NCBI RefSeq assembly: GCF_907164915.1
Contig: NC_061869.1
Coordinates: 14,096,221 to 14,160,220, forward strand
DNA from: Impatiens glandulifera
Lineage: Eukaryota > Streptophyta > Magnoliopsida > Ericales > Balsaminaceae
Direction: 5' to 3'
DNA: 64,000 nt
Shown here: positions 1 through 11,829 of the stretch, in pieces
Position numbering within the stretch: the stretch's first letter is position 1
How the letters are laid out: each line of letters opens with the position of its first letter
Notes under the pieces: model-generated
What the model was told of the DNA's origin: nothing
Seen by the model: only the letters and a program-made list of their open reading frames with translations
Database searches by the model: none
Made by a program: the position numbers and the translations under genes

Positions 1-1242
1 CATCCCTGCAGCATATTGTTATCAATGGACCAGCCAAACCAATAAGAGATATAATAAATATGTCTTACAATATAGAAGAAGAATGGACTCCGACTGCAGA
101 AATTAGTGTGAGCTCGAACAAATGATGTCTCGTAGGTAAGCTTGAGTCGTGAAAGATCTACACATACCCGCAAAGAGAAAAAAATGTAAATTTTAAACGT
201 TTAATCAAAATTCCTATATTAATAATAATAATAATCCTACTGGTGGAAAAATCAAAGTCAGGGGAAGGGATGTAGTCTCCGATTCCCAAATTTTCCAACT
301 ACGGATCTTGAAGATAAAAAACAATTTATATAAGTTAATTCCTTTTACAATATAATACAATTTTGGTTAGTTTTTGTTTATAGTTAAAATACACTTAGTT
401 TTGTAACTCCAATTGTGTAACTGCACTGTATAATAACATGAAACGGTGCATGATGAAGTCCACTTATAGTTATAAGTGGTATATTTCCCTGTGGATGATG
501 AAGAAAAAATCAATCAATAATGACTATAAGTTTCTATGTTGGGGTGGTGGTGGGACTCTTCATTCTTCGACCATGATAGATAACTCATTTCAAATGTATC
601 ACTTTTTTTCTTTTTAACTAATCTTACATCTTTAGTGTCCATGCAAAGAACACTCAGCAGCAAAAAACACATGTTAATGAATTGGGTCGAACTGAGTATT
701 AGTTTAAGAACAATATATTCTCAGTTTCTGAGCCAGCCATAAATGACTTGGTCTGTTCTATGTTTTTCTTTTGAACATAAATAAAAAAATTGAGTTTTCA
801 AGAAAAGAGAGCAAGAGTTATCACCTACCCGCTTACCTTCTGTGCAAAAAGTCTCCCTTATGACAGAAACAATCAAGATATTTAAAATTTTGTTTCAATC
901 ACGAAGCTGCAAACAATATTCTATAAGCAATGACCCATGTAGGACAATTGAGCAGCTATGGATTTCATAAAACAAATACAATTAGAAGAAATCACTATCG
1001 ATCAAACGTGGATCATGAAACAATTAAAAGAATATAAACAAAAGTTAAACAATTAGAAGAAAATAAACAAAAGTGAAAGATCGATACATATTGACGAGAT
1101 TTCTTCAAATCGATTTTCTCCGATCGTGTACTCTCAAAGCATTAGAAGAAGATAAAAAAAGTGATGATTACCTATCGGTGGAATATTATTGTGTCCAAAC
1201 TTCGATGAAACGTTCTTGTTGGGTCAAATTATTTTGACTAAG
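1..1242. other. AT-rich DNA, no gene recognised
   Basis: No convincing open frame, RNA gene or transposon domain was seen. Some splice-donor-like strings occur on the minus strand, for example GAAGGTAAGC near 830-843. They could belong to an unrecognised minus-strand transcript or its UTR, but no coding exon could be tied to them. Confidence 0.4.
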
Positions 1243-3194
1243 TGTTGAAATAATTTAACCATTGAGATTTTGATAATGAAATAACTTATGAGTTTTGATA
1301 CAGGTGTATTGAAACAATATTTCATAAGACTTGGATCTAATGCGGGTCATTAAACCGATTTTGGCTTTCATTGCATTAAATTGCATAAAATTAGACGTAC
1401 AGTCTAACTTATCGGAGTTAGACGTGTAGTCTAATAGACGTATAATTAGACGTGTAGTCTAATGAATACCCGGAATTAGACGTAAGTCTAATGCATAGAA
1501 TTAGACGTACAGTCTAACTCATTGGAGTTAGACGTGTAGTCTAATGAATGCTTGGAATTAGACGTAAGTCTAATAGAATTAGACGTACAGTCTAACTCAT
1601 CGGAGTTAGACGTGTAGTCTAATGAATGTAAAGAATTAGACGTAAGTCTAATGAATACACGGAATTAGACGTAAGTCTAATATGCTTATAATTAGACGGG
1701 TAGTCTAATTGATATTCGGAATTAGATGTACAGTCTAACTCATCGGAGTTAGACGTGCAGTCTAATAGAATGTGAAAGTTAGACGTGCGTCTAACTCCTT
1801 CAGACAAGCCTAAGGGAGAACCAGAATTAGACGTGCAGTCTAACTCAGTGGAGTTAGACGTGCAGTCTAATGGTTATTGGATAATTAGACGTGTAGTCTA
1901 ATTAGTGAAAGTTAGACGTGCGTCTAACTCCTTCAGACAAGTCTGAGATAGAACCGGAATTAGACGTGCAGTCTAACTCAGTGGAGTTAGACGTGCAGTC
2001 TAATGGTTATTGGATAATTAGACGGGTAGTCTAATTAGTGAAAGTTAGACGTGCGTCTAACTCCTTCAGACAAGTCTAAGGTAGAACCGGAATTAGACAT
2101 GTAGTCTAACTCAATGGAGTTAGACGTGCAGTCTAATGGTTATTGGATAATTAGACGGGTAGTCTAATTAGTGAAAGTTAGAGGTGCGTTTAACACCTTC
2201 AGACAAGTCTGAGGTAGAACCGGAATTAGACGTGCAGTCTAACTCAGTAGAGTTAGACGTGTAGTCTAATGGTTATTGTAATTAGACGCGAGTCTAATTC
2301 TATTAGACCAGGCGGTCTAATAGACGTTTTTCTATTAGAAGGAGATGACTTATTTCATTAGACTGATTTTCACAATTCGTCTAACTGAAATACGTCTAAT
2401 GCTCAGTTTAAGTAGTACGCTTGAATCTAGCATTTCACCTACCCACGTGCTATAGCTGTACCCTACTTCTGCTCCACTTTCTAGTGAAGATTAGTACAGA
2501 AGCTATATGAATCCAATCAATGAATGCCACGTAAGAGAATTTCCTCAAATTACTTGTTTTGCAGGTACATCCCTAATGGAATATTCGGCGCACTACCAGT
2601 GATGTACGACAACGATCCTTGTGCTCAGAACCTGTTGTGTACAATGGAGGCTTTCCAATGGAAGAGTGCCACGTATTATTCTTTAAGATTCGATCGTTAG
2701 TTCCTGCCCAGTATTTAACACATCTCAAGGACAACGGACAATCTGCCTTACGAATTCTGCCGAACAAACAAGCAATCTGATTTTGCAGAGAGAGAAACTA
2801 CTCAATCATCTTGCTTACTGAACTGTGAAGTTTCTTTCTGATTGTACTGTGTGTGAATTGAGAGAGAGAGCTAGAATCAAAACACCTTTAGCTGAGTGAT
2901 ATTCTTCATCTTGTAATTGAACAGAAAGTGTTCTGTTCAATAGTGAGCTAAGTGTGTGTGTAAACTGTATTTGATTCTAATCATATTATAGTGAATCCTT
3001 CCGGTGGTTGGAAGAAGGGGTGACGTAGGAGAGTTTCTCCGAACATCCATAAACAAACTGCTGTGTTCTTCATTTCTGTCATCTTTTCATATTTCATCTT
3101 GTGCTTCAAACCCATGTAAACAATTCCGCCTTGAATCCGTTTCAAGTGTTTACACAAGTTTGCGTAGAATAGAAAGCGAATTAAATCCCTAACA
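1243..3194 (+). mobile_element. Large Copia-type LTR, probably solo
   Basis: The left end reads TGTTGAAATAATTT and the right end reads CCCTAACA, the TG...CA pattern of plant LTRs. The body resembles long Copia (SIRE-like) LTRs: an opening describing TGTTGA..TTTTGATAATGAAATAAC, then a 3' part with CTTCCGGTGGTTGGAAGAAGGGGTG and CGAACATCCATAAACAA-type sequence, as in the R/U5 end of such elements. No primer-binding site follows the right end and no second LTR lies in the window, so a solo LTR is the simplest reading. The five bases on each side (CTAAG and TGATT) do not match, so the boundaries or the solo origin are uncertain. Confidence 0.5.
1393..2400. repeat. Array of palindromic TTAGAC...GTCTAA units, 133-bp higher-order repeat
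   Basis: More than 25 copies of a near-palindrome (TTAGACGTGCAGTCTAA and variants with GTGTAG, GTACAG, GTAAG, GGGTAG) lie head to tail, joined by short spacers. In the right half the units are organised into a higher-order repeat. The marker CAGACAAG recurs at 1801, 1934, 2067 and 2200, exactly 133 bp apart each time. The left half is less regular. The array sits inside the LTR-like element at 1243-3194. Confidence 0.9.
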
Positions 3195-4690
3195 TGATTT
3201 CTTTCAAACCGTTTTTCATAAGTCTTCATCCTTAGCCAGACCCCAATCTCTATTGATAAAGCCGATCCTATCAATTTTCTTTCATTTGTTCTTGTCGTTC
3301 TGTGCGATTGCGACGTCCAGGAGAAGGAGGAGTCGTAAGTGATTACCTAGTTAGATAAATGGAGCAATTTGAAGTAGCTCCACGAGGAAGACATATCAGG
3401 AATTGATATGGTTTCATGAATATATCATGATGATGATGATCTGCTCTAGAGATAGGAGAAAGAAAATACCTAAAACAGAGAGATTGGGAAAGTCAGTGAT
3501 TAGGTTAGAAAATGAATTGATATATTCTAAAAAAAATTAATTAGGTTTGGACTTGGGCTTGGCTGTTCTATCTACAGGGAAAGAGAAAGGAAGATTTTTA
3601 ATTTAGAAAAATATATAACTTTAATATTTGTTTTTAAATATAATATAATGTTTAATTAATTTATTTTTAGTTTATATTATTTTTTATTAAATTAAATTTA
3701 AATAATAATTAATTAAAAGACAAATGTTATTTTTTTTAATAATGATATAAAAAGTTTAAAAATTATGTTATATAAAAAATAATAATTAAATTTTAATAAT
3801 ATTAAAATTTTAAGTCAAATTTAATTTATAAAATTAAAATAGTGAAATAAAATATTTATAAATTTAAAAATAAAATATTAAAATATTAAAATTTAGAATA
3901 AATAAATTATAAGGTTTTAAAAAGTTTATATAAAAAAAAAAATTAAAAGTGGTTGTATATATATAAATGTTGGCAAAAGTATTTTTTTCTTTTAACTTTT
4001 AACTACACTTAATATGCGTTGGCATGTAAGGGTGGTTGAAAGTATGTTTTGTTGTAGTGACTATAATGACACCCCACAAAGCACTCCTAGATAAAATTAA
4101 ACCCGTGACATTGTCTCTTGAACCGACTATTAACACTGAGCTACCTTGGTGGAGTAAAAATGTGGTCACAAAGGGGTTAAGCACATAACTCGTAAACACA
4201 TATAACCCGTAAACATACTTAACTATGCACAGAATTTACAGTCTAACAGGCTTGAACCCAGAACTTGAGATATCCACCTTCGGGGGTTTTCGCTATGGTA
4301 TGAGAGGGAATAAGGACTTGAATCATTGTATTAAGCCTCTACTCACAAAATAGTAGATGAATACTTGTTAATTTCATTCCAATTCAAATATCCTTTAAAA
4401 ATAAGCTGGTTATTTTTTTCATTAGATATAAATCTTTATGAAATAAGTCGATTATGTTCGGTATTGCTTGAAAAAACTCAATTTAATTTAGGAATCCTAT
4501 AAGAAATAGAGCAGGAATTAAAAATAAATATAAAAGTTTATATAATAATCCTAGGGAATTGCATAGATAAGAACAAAGTGCCTCAAAAAGGACCAAATTA
4601 AAATTTCATGATTTTTTTTGTAAGGTGTAGTGAATAAAGACATCCAAAGGGAATTATGCAATAACCCAACTAATTCCTCAAAGATAGGAG
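3195..4690. other. Intergenic DNA, very AT-rich
   Basis: No gene is recognised. From 3600 to 3980 the sequence is almost pure A/T. Around 4000-4330 the composition is more balanced and contains strings common in plant repeats (AACCCGTGACATTGTCTC; GGCTTGAACCCAGAACTT), so this part may be an old transposon remnant. Confidence 0.4.
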
Positions 4691-4885
4691 ATTCTTAGAC
4701 TGAATATATAAAGGTCATTAAGATTGTTAGAACCACCTTCACTACATTATTATATTTAAATAATAAAAGAACTGAAACTCCACAAGTAAACTATAACATA
4801 ACTTATTATGAGAAAGAAAGACAAATTACAATTGAAATAAACACCAATATTACACATGCACACATATACATATATAAAAACAAAA

Positions 4886-7800
4886 TCAACGAGGGATATT
4901 CATGGAATGCATCATTTGACTATCCATAACGTTACTACTTAAAGGTTCATGAGAACTCCCTTCGTTGCTCAAATAAGCACTCATCTCCACAATGTACAAA
5001 TCCGATGATTCGTCCCCCATCAATCTCACACCCTCTTCTTGGTTTGGCGTTTGAGCCCAAGGGTGCTTTGTGTACCTCTTCAACCCTTCGAGTTCCATCG
5101 CCACTTCTTTCATGGTCGGCCTATCCTCCCCATTCATGCTAAGGCACTTCTTCACAAGCGTCGCAACAAGTTGGAGTTGTTCTAGTGTCCCCTCTCGCAC
5201 AACTCGAGGCTCCAAGACTTGAAACAATTTATTATCTTTCATTGCTAAGAGGAAAAGTGACGATAGGCATCTCTCCTCTTGTGGCCTATCCGCAGATAAC
5301 GGCTTCTTCCCCGTGAGAAGTTCTGCCAAGACCACTCCAAAACTGTAAACGTCGCTCTTCTCAGTTAGTTGACTTGTGTGAAAGTACTCGGGGTCAAGGT
5401 ACCCTAGAGTGCCTTGTACCAAGGTCGTGACTTGGGTTTGGTCTAGTGCAATTAGCCTCGAGGCTCCAAAATCGGATATCTTGGCCACATAGTGTTCGTC
5501 TAACAATATGTTTGCGGACTTAACATCTCTATGGATGATAGGCATGTTAGCAGCCGAGTGCAAGTAAGATAGAGCGCCAGCTGACTCTGATGCGATTCTA
5601 AGACGGTTGTCCCATGATAACCAAGACATGGATTTATGGATGTGCTCGTGAAGAGTTCCATTCGAGACAACTTCATAAACTAATAAGGGAACTTCGGTTT
5701 CCAAACAACAACCTAATAACTTGACCACGTTACGATGATTAACCTGAGTGAGAATCACAAACTCGTTGATGAATTGCTCTATTTGGCTCGCATCCATTAT
5801 CCTCGACTTTTTAATTGCCACCTCTCGATGATCAGGCATGATTCCCTTGTAAACTGTGCCATAGCCACCACGACCGAGTATCCGATCATTTGCGTAGTTG
5901 TTAGTGGCCTTTTGGAGCTCCTCTGAGGTGAAGATTTTGGCCGATTCGTTGGTTCCTTCTACCGAGGAAATTTGTTGCCTTAGTAGAAATCCTCCATTTT
6001 GTTGGAAAAACTTTTCCTTTAGTTTCATGAGTGTTCTTTTCTTGAGACTGAAGTAGATAAAAGCCACCCCAAGTAGTAGGGACAGGAAACCAAAGCTCAG
6101 GCCTATTTTAAAAAAATGGACAAAATAATCAAATTCAAGCAAGAGTTTGAGTTGACTTTAGAATTATGTTTATTATGATCAATGATGATAAAATTGTCTA
6201 TCCAAATTGGAGTAAACAGTTATAATAAATAATATTAATATATATATATATATTAATAAATAAGATATTTTAAAATTTCCTGATAATATTAGTTAATTAA
6301 GAGCTAGTTTGATATAACCAGTTTTAGATTTATAAATCAAATTAATAGACAAAATCACAATCCATCATTAAAAGTAGATGATTCATCTAATTATTTAACT
6401 AAAATATTCAAATATTTTTATTTTTATTTTATTTTAAATATAAAAACTTAAATTATTAATAATTTATCTTTCTCAAATAATTTACTTTTTTTATTAATTT
6501 TTTTATATAAAAAGACAAGATAATGTAAGAAAAATAAAATTAATTATAAGCTTGATCAGATTGTTTTTTGGAATTTTGTCCATCAAACCTTCTTTTATAA
6601 AAAGAAATATGTGATTTTAGTCTTGAGTTTTGGGTTTTTAATTAATTTAATTATTAAAATATTTTTTAATATTTAAAATTTAATAAAAATAGAGTAAATA
6701 TTTTAGTTAATGAATTAAATGATTTTATAGTTATAATCTTATTAACTTGTATTCATTGATTCTAATTTAATGAAAAATAGTCTATTTTTATTTTTAAAAA
6801 ATCATAATTTTATGATAAAAAAAAATTCTAAAACATTTGGTAAAATTCCAACAAATCTTAAGAACAAGAAACCAGCTTTTGGTGTTCTTAGGTTTTCTTC
6901 TAATTAAGGATAATAACTAAAAAACTTAATTTAAAATTTAAATTGAATAATAATATATAAAAATATTTTAATATTTTAAAGGATAAAACAATTGATTTTA
7001 TAGTTAAAATAAAAGTGATTTAATAAAAAAAAAGAAGGGAAAATCAAAAAACAACTCTAGAATCTAGCCCTAGGATTTACTTTGTATAAATGAGTTTTAC
7101 CAAGAGATAAACCCAAAACTGGGAACTGTGAATTATGGGCGACGCAACCACGGCCGACCCTTTTGCCGTCGCCGGAGTATCCTTTCTTACAACTGCAGCT
7201 AAAGTTTCCCGGTGTGTTTATACAATCTGCATTATCGTCGCATGGATTACGCCCGCCGGAACACTCATTAATATCTGCATGTTTTTCAATTCAACTTTCA
7301 ATCCTCCATTGCTATAAACAAATATAAACAAAAACGAAAGAGAGAGAGAGAGAGAGAGACCAAACCTAGGCATCCAGGGCTAAGATAAGGATTCCCATCA
7401 AAACCATCGTTACAACTACACAGATAACCTCCGGCGCCGCTATCAGAATCAATACAAAAACTATTTTTCAGACAAGCAAACCCATTACTATTTTTAACAG
7501 CTTGTTCACAAGTCAGATTTCCAATAACCCAATCCAGAACTACAGGCACAGTTTCAATCGTCCTGTTTATAAAAGCATCCGGATCCAAGAAATCCGACTG
7601 TCCCCTAAACGTAAATCTACTCGCCTCCCCCAAAAACGCATAGCTACACGGATCAAACGACCAGACTTTCGAATGATTCGACAATGAATTAAGCGACGCT
7701 AAATAACTCTTAAGCCCTTTAGGAATCGAAGTCTGACAGCACCCTATTCCCGTACACTCCCCAATGATAACCTCTTTGGCTTTCGAACATAGAGCAATGC

Positions 7801-8299
7801 ATCCGCTTGTGAAATTCCGACCGAGTAATCCCGCAATCAAGGCAAAATCGTCGCAGCCGATGACTGTGAATTTGTTAAGTGTATCGGAGAAGGTGAAGGG
7901 TGAGTCGGATAAGCGCATCCAGGCCGATTCAAACCGAGTTTGGTTACCGAGTTGGTTATAGCAATTGGAGGCGACTTGGTTTGAAATCCGCATGTTGGTT
8001 TTTGAAATGGAGAGGATTTCGATGTTACCCTCGCCGATGAAGGGTTTGGGAGGGGAGAATGTTTGGTTGCAGTAAACTCGGAACCAGGGACTTATTGAGC
8101 AGCCAGAATCTAGGCCGATGCCGAATGGGTAAGGGACGGTGAGGTTGCCGCAGGTGGTTTTGCAGCCGGGTTTGGCCACCATGAAGGAGGAGGTGGAGGA
8201 GGTGGTGGTTTCATTATTATTGGTGGCCGAATCGCAAAATTGAATTTGGAATAGAAATGAAAGGAAAAAGGATGAGAGAATAAGGGATTGAGCTTTCAT
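4886..8299 (-). CDS. Wall-associated receptor kinase-like protein (WAKL-1), three exons
   Basis: A plasma-membrane receptor kinase, predicted 774 aa. Exons by GT-AG sites: 8299-7366, 7274-7101 and 6102-4886, all phase 1. Joined length is 2325 nt, divisible by three. Exon 1 starts at ATG with a hydrophobic signal peptide (about residues 1-24), then the GUB_WAK_bind cysteine-rich domain ([13 protein letters not shown]) and an EGF-like module ending NPYLSPGC. Exon 2 encodes a calcium-binding EGF repeat ([12 protein letters not shown]...). Exon 3 holds a transmembrane helix (about 370-388) and a complete Ser/Thr kinase: glycine loop GRGGYG (about 446-451), Lys467 in AIKK, catalytic HRD (Asp about 562), DFG (about 580), [11 protein letters not shown] and RPTMKEV. 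It is an RD kinase with no visible defect. The domain order is that of WAK/WAKL proteins, which sense cell-wall pectin or pathogen signals. The precise ligand is unknown. WAKL-2 at 26204-33481 is its paralogue. Confidence 0.93.
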
Positions 8300-8366
8300 T
8301 TCTTTGAAAGACTCAAAAATATGAGTGTGCTCTCGATTTAGTTATCATTCATAATATAGAGATCTA

Positions 8367-8375
8367 CTATTTATA
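8367..8375 (-). promoter_or_regulatory. Probable TATA box of WAKL-1
   Basis: On the minus strand the sequence reads TATAAATAG, about 70 bases upstream of the WAKL-1 start codon. The spacing allows a short 5' leader. WAKL-2 has a similar box at 33537-33545. Confidence 0.6.
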
Positions 8376-8689
8376 GGGTTTCAGTTGGGATCGTCTCTTA
8401 GTCCCTTTGCCCTCTCACAAAAGAAAGGATAAAAATATTTTAAAAAAATTCATCATTACCCTCTCCCTATGAGGGGCACATGCCCTTTGGTAACAAGAAA
8501 TTCAAGTGGTTTGTATTTAACTAGTTAACTTAATAAATTTGATATAATTTATGATGATATTATTTCCATATTTCATTATAAACTTTGTAAAAAAAAGATA
8601 TAATTATGTAGTTCAAGAGTTTTATGTATAAATTGTGTAAATTATAAAACATAGGATACGACAGGGCAAAGCGCAAATATGTGATGCGC

Positions 8690-8925
8690 CCATTGGCCTC
8701 ATATGGACGAGACAAACGGTATGAGTCCTTCTAAAATAATATTTTCTTTCAAGCCTTTCAACCCATTGATACCACCTCGAAGAACATCTTTTGCTAAAAT
8801 TCGCGCAGTTTTTTGAAAACTCGCTTTCGATATGAAACTTTGGGTATTCAGAAATGCTCTTGTTATTCCTAATAAGACGACTCGATAACAAATCGCCTCT
8901 TTTAAAGCACGTCCCATTCGTTCTG
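8690..8925 (-). pseudogene. rpoC2: Plastid-derived fragment of rpoC2
   Basis: The minus strand encodes a 72-residue stretch containing [40 protein letters not shown] and [18 protein letters not shown]. This is recognisable as the C-terminal part of the plastid RNA polymerase beta'' subunit. Substitutions relative to the usual plastid sequence, lack of any surrounding rpoC2 or neighbouring plastid genes, and position next to a nuclear receptor-kinase gene indicate an old transfer of plastid DNA into the nucleus. It is not expected to function. Confidence 0.85.
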
Positions 8926-8934
8926 AAAATAGAT

Positions 8935-9660
8935 ATTTGTATGTTTGATGACGGTAGGTACCCGATAGTCGGGTTCAAATATTTTAAGTCAGGATCGAAA
9001 TCGGGCATGAAAGATGAGAGAATGTATCTAATCGGATACGGATCGGGCCGGGATAGATAGTGTGCGAAACTCAAACCTGATATCGACTATATTAATATTA
9101 AAAATATTTTTTATTTATTTATTAAAGTTTAACATTGACATTTCAAATGCCTCTTCTTATAAACATCATCAACATCATTTATTCTGTTTTTATCCACACT
9201 TCACTCCAACTTAATTTTTTATATATTTTCAAAGTTATTTCACTCTTCATTATTGTTCGTCTTCAATATTTTTTAATAACAAAATATTATTTCTCTCCTA
9301 TCACTTTTTATATTCAATCTTTAACTTATTTTTTAAACTTTCATTCCAACTTTTCTTCCCTCTAAACACAAAAAATTGTTATATTTTTCTTAATATTTGC
9401 AACATAAGTACGTAGATAAGTAATGTATTTATTTATCTTTTTAATAATTCAATAATACTAATTTAAAATTTATTTATTAAAGTGATGTTTCTTTTTCTTT
9501 AATCTTTATCATCTTATAAATTTTTAATCGGGTAATGGAGTATCAGTCAGGGATCGAGTATCCGACGTATCGAATAGAGATAAAAATAAAGCTACGATGA
9601 AATGAGTTTAGGAATGAATATTTCCCTACCCGATGGTAGAGCACCGTTGTTATCCATATG
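8935..9660. repeat. Possible decayed MITE with GGGTACCCGA-type ends
   Basis: Both ends carry motifs typical of plant hAT-type miniature elements that encode nothing: GGTACCCGATAGTCGGG near 8952 and CCCTACCCGATGG near 9625. Related inverted strings lie further in (CGGATACGGATCGGGCC near 9031; GGATCGAGTATCCGACG near 9551). The middle is AT-rich. No clear terminal inverted repeat plus 8-bp duplication could be fixed. Confidence 0.3.
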
Positions 9661-10268
9661 AAAATTATTTTAAAAATTAATTAATTTAAAAATATAAGAA
9701 AACAATTAAGTTAAAATTTTAAATATATATTATTTAAAAGGTTTCATAATTTAGAGTTGTTTAGTAGTGGCTTGCAACTACTTAGTTGAAGAGACTATTC
9801 CTTGACAGCTGCCATATTTTTCCTTCATATTTCTGGAACTTGACTTTATTAAAAAATAATAAAACATCATACATGTCAACCTAGTACACGAGGTAGATAC
9901 TTAATTTGTTTTTTCTTTATAATTTTTATGAATTTTGTTAAAAAAAAATATTGATTGAAAAAAGGTTGATAATTTATAATAAATTATTAAAACATTTTTG
10001 TATATTTAAAATTATGTTTAATAAAATTAAAATAATAATATTTTGATAATTATGATGATATTTATATAGTATTAAAAAAAATTAAACAACTTGAAAATCC
10101 AGTATCAAGAGCTATAAGTTCAGAATTTTAAATATTTGATAAATTATTTAAAAAATATTGGTTGACCATTGTTTTAGGTAAGATGACTTAATAATAAAAT
10201 ATATGTTTTCTAAAAAATTATAGAAATTAATTAGGTGTGGAGTGTTAAGCTAATTATCCTTAATTCAA

Positions 10269-10300
<32 letters not shown>

Positions 10301-11560
10301 TAAGAATTTTGATTTATAAATTAAGTAATATAAGTAATGAAATATTAAATAAAATAATATTTAATTTTATTTATTTGTAAATGTTAACAGAAAAATGAAA
10401 AAAAAAAAATTAGCTTAGTCTTCTTACTAAGCAACCCAAGTCAACTATTGTTGGATTTGTTTTTAAGTTAACAACTTAAATTATTTTAATCCAATTAGCT
10501 CCTTTGGTGTACATTTCATATTTGTTTTTGGTTTTAAGAAAAAGTATTTCCAAATTTCTTTTTACACTAAATCTAAATATTTTTTAAAGGATAAAACAAT
10601 TTATTTTATATATAATTTATAAGAAAATTGTAAAAGAAATATGAAAACCCATAAAAAATAATTCATTAAAAGTTATAACAAGATTTGCAATAAATTATCA
10701 ATGTAAAACTTAAAAACATAAAAAAAAAATATAACATGTGATCATCATCATAAATAAAAATAAATACATGCAAATTAAGGCAACTAACTTTAAAATTGTT
10801 TTAAAACTAACTTAAGATAAATATGCATGCTAAACTTCTTTAAATATCTTAAATAACAACTCTATCTATATAGATTAATTAATCTTAATGTGAATTATTA
10901 ACTTCAAATTAGGTCAATGACAACTATCCGATTATTTACCCTAAGCGAGGTCCTTTATAATTATAATTTTTATTTTCATTTTGGCATTTTATATGAAAAT
11001 TGAATTTGTCACATTTAGTATTTTAGAAACTATTTTCATTATTGTTTAAGTATTAATTCAATAACTTTTAAGGATAAAATATAAATTTTTGGAGAGCTAG
11101 CTAACTCCGTAATAAGGATATAACAACGTAAGCATAACTTATATATAAAATACAAAATATTATAAAAATAAACTCCAAAATATAGGAAATTAAAAACATG
11201 CAAATTAATTACAATGTAATTGAGTTGTCATTTGCGAATTGTGTTACCCGTGTAATCATCCGGTTAATATTAAAAAGAGATACAAATAGAAATGTCTAGA
11301 TTGGACAAAATCAATAATATTTTATTTTTCCCCAACACTTGATTTATTCTCGACACATCTTTTTTTTTTTTATATTATTGAATAAAAGCTATTCCTATTA
11401 TCTTTCCCCCCCAAAAATAAAATAAAATTTATTCTCCATTTATCTGAGAAAGTTTAAACTTTTTTTTTTTAATTTAATGAATGAGTTTAGAATCAACTCC
11501 ACATTTATGACATTACATTATTTTACGTGATGATAACTTCTGAGGATTTGCGTGAACTTG
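9660..11560. other. AT-rich intergenic DNA of duplication copy A
   Basis: No gene is seen. The stretch is collinear with 43590-45120. It contains a (TA)n tract near 10268-10295. Confidence 0.55.
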
Positions 11561-11634
11561 CCCAAAAGCCTTATCTTACACTTTCTAGATTACATGTGCA
11601 AGCAGAAGGTTAATGGATTTATAAGATCGTACCT

Positions 11635-11697
11635 TACAGCTGGTTCTCCCCGAAATGCGTTGAGGCGCAGCAGTTGACTGGACATCTAGGGGTAAAC
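11635..11697 (+). pseudogene. rrn23: Plastid-derived 23S rRNA fragment
   Basis: The run GGTTCTCCCCGAAATGCG followed by TTGAGGCGCAGCAGTTGAC and TGGACATCTAGGGGTAAA is the highly conserved plastid (bacterial-type) 23S rRNA sequence. Only about 60 bases are recognisable, so it is a nuclear insertion of plastid DNA and not a gene. The following bases to about 11770 (GTCCGCTATCCCGATCATG) are also unlike the AT-rich surroundings and may be joined organellar DNA from another locus, but I could not identify them. Confidence 0.85.
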
Positions 11698-11829
11698 ACC
11701 CAAGTCCAAGTCCCATAGCTTTTGGTCCGCTATCCCGATCATGATTTTCCTACTCCCAGAGGTAAAGGTGAAAATCGAACTAATAATTTTTTCTCCTAGG
11801 TTTAATATGGAAAATTTTCAATAAAAAAA

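Noticed and set aside
1393..2400. CRISPR-like array of palindromic repeats with short spacers
   Set aside because: The window is plant nuclear DNA, the spacers are themselves repeated, and there are no cas genes. The array is a tandem repeat within an LTR-like element.
7135..7961. Plus-strand open frames of 60-65 codons over WAKL-1
   Set aside because: They are opposite-strand shadows of WAKL exons with splice sites and conserved domains on the minus strand.
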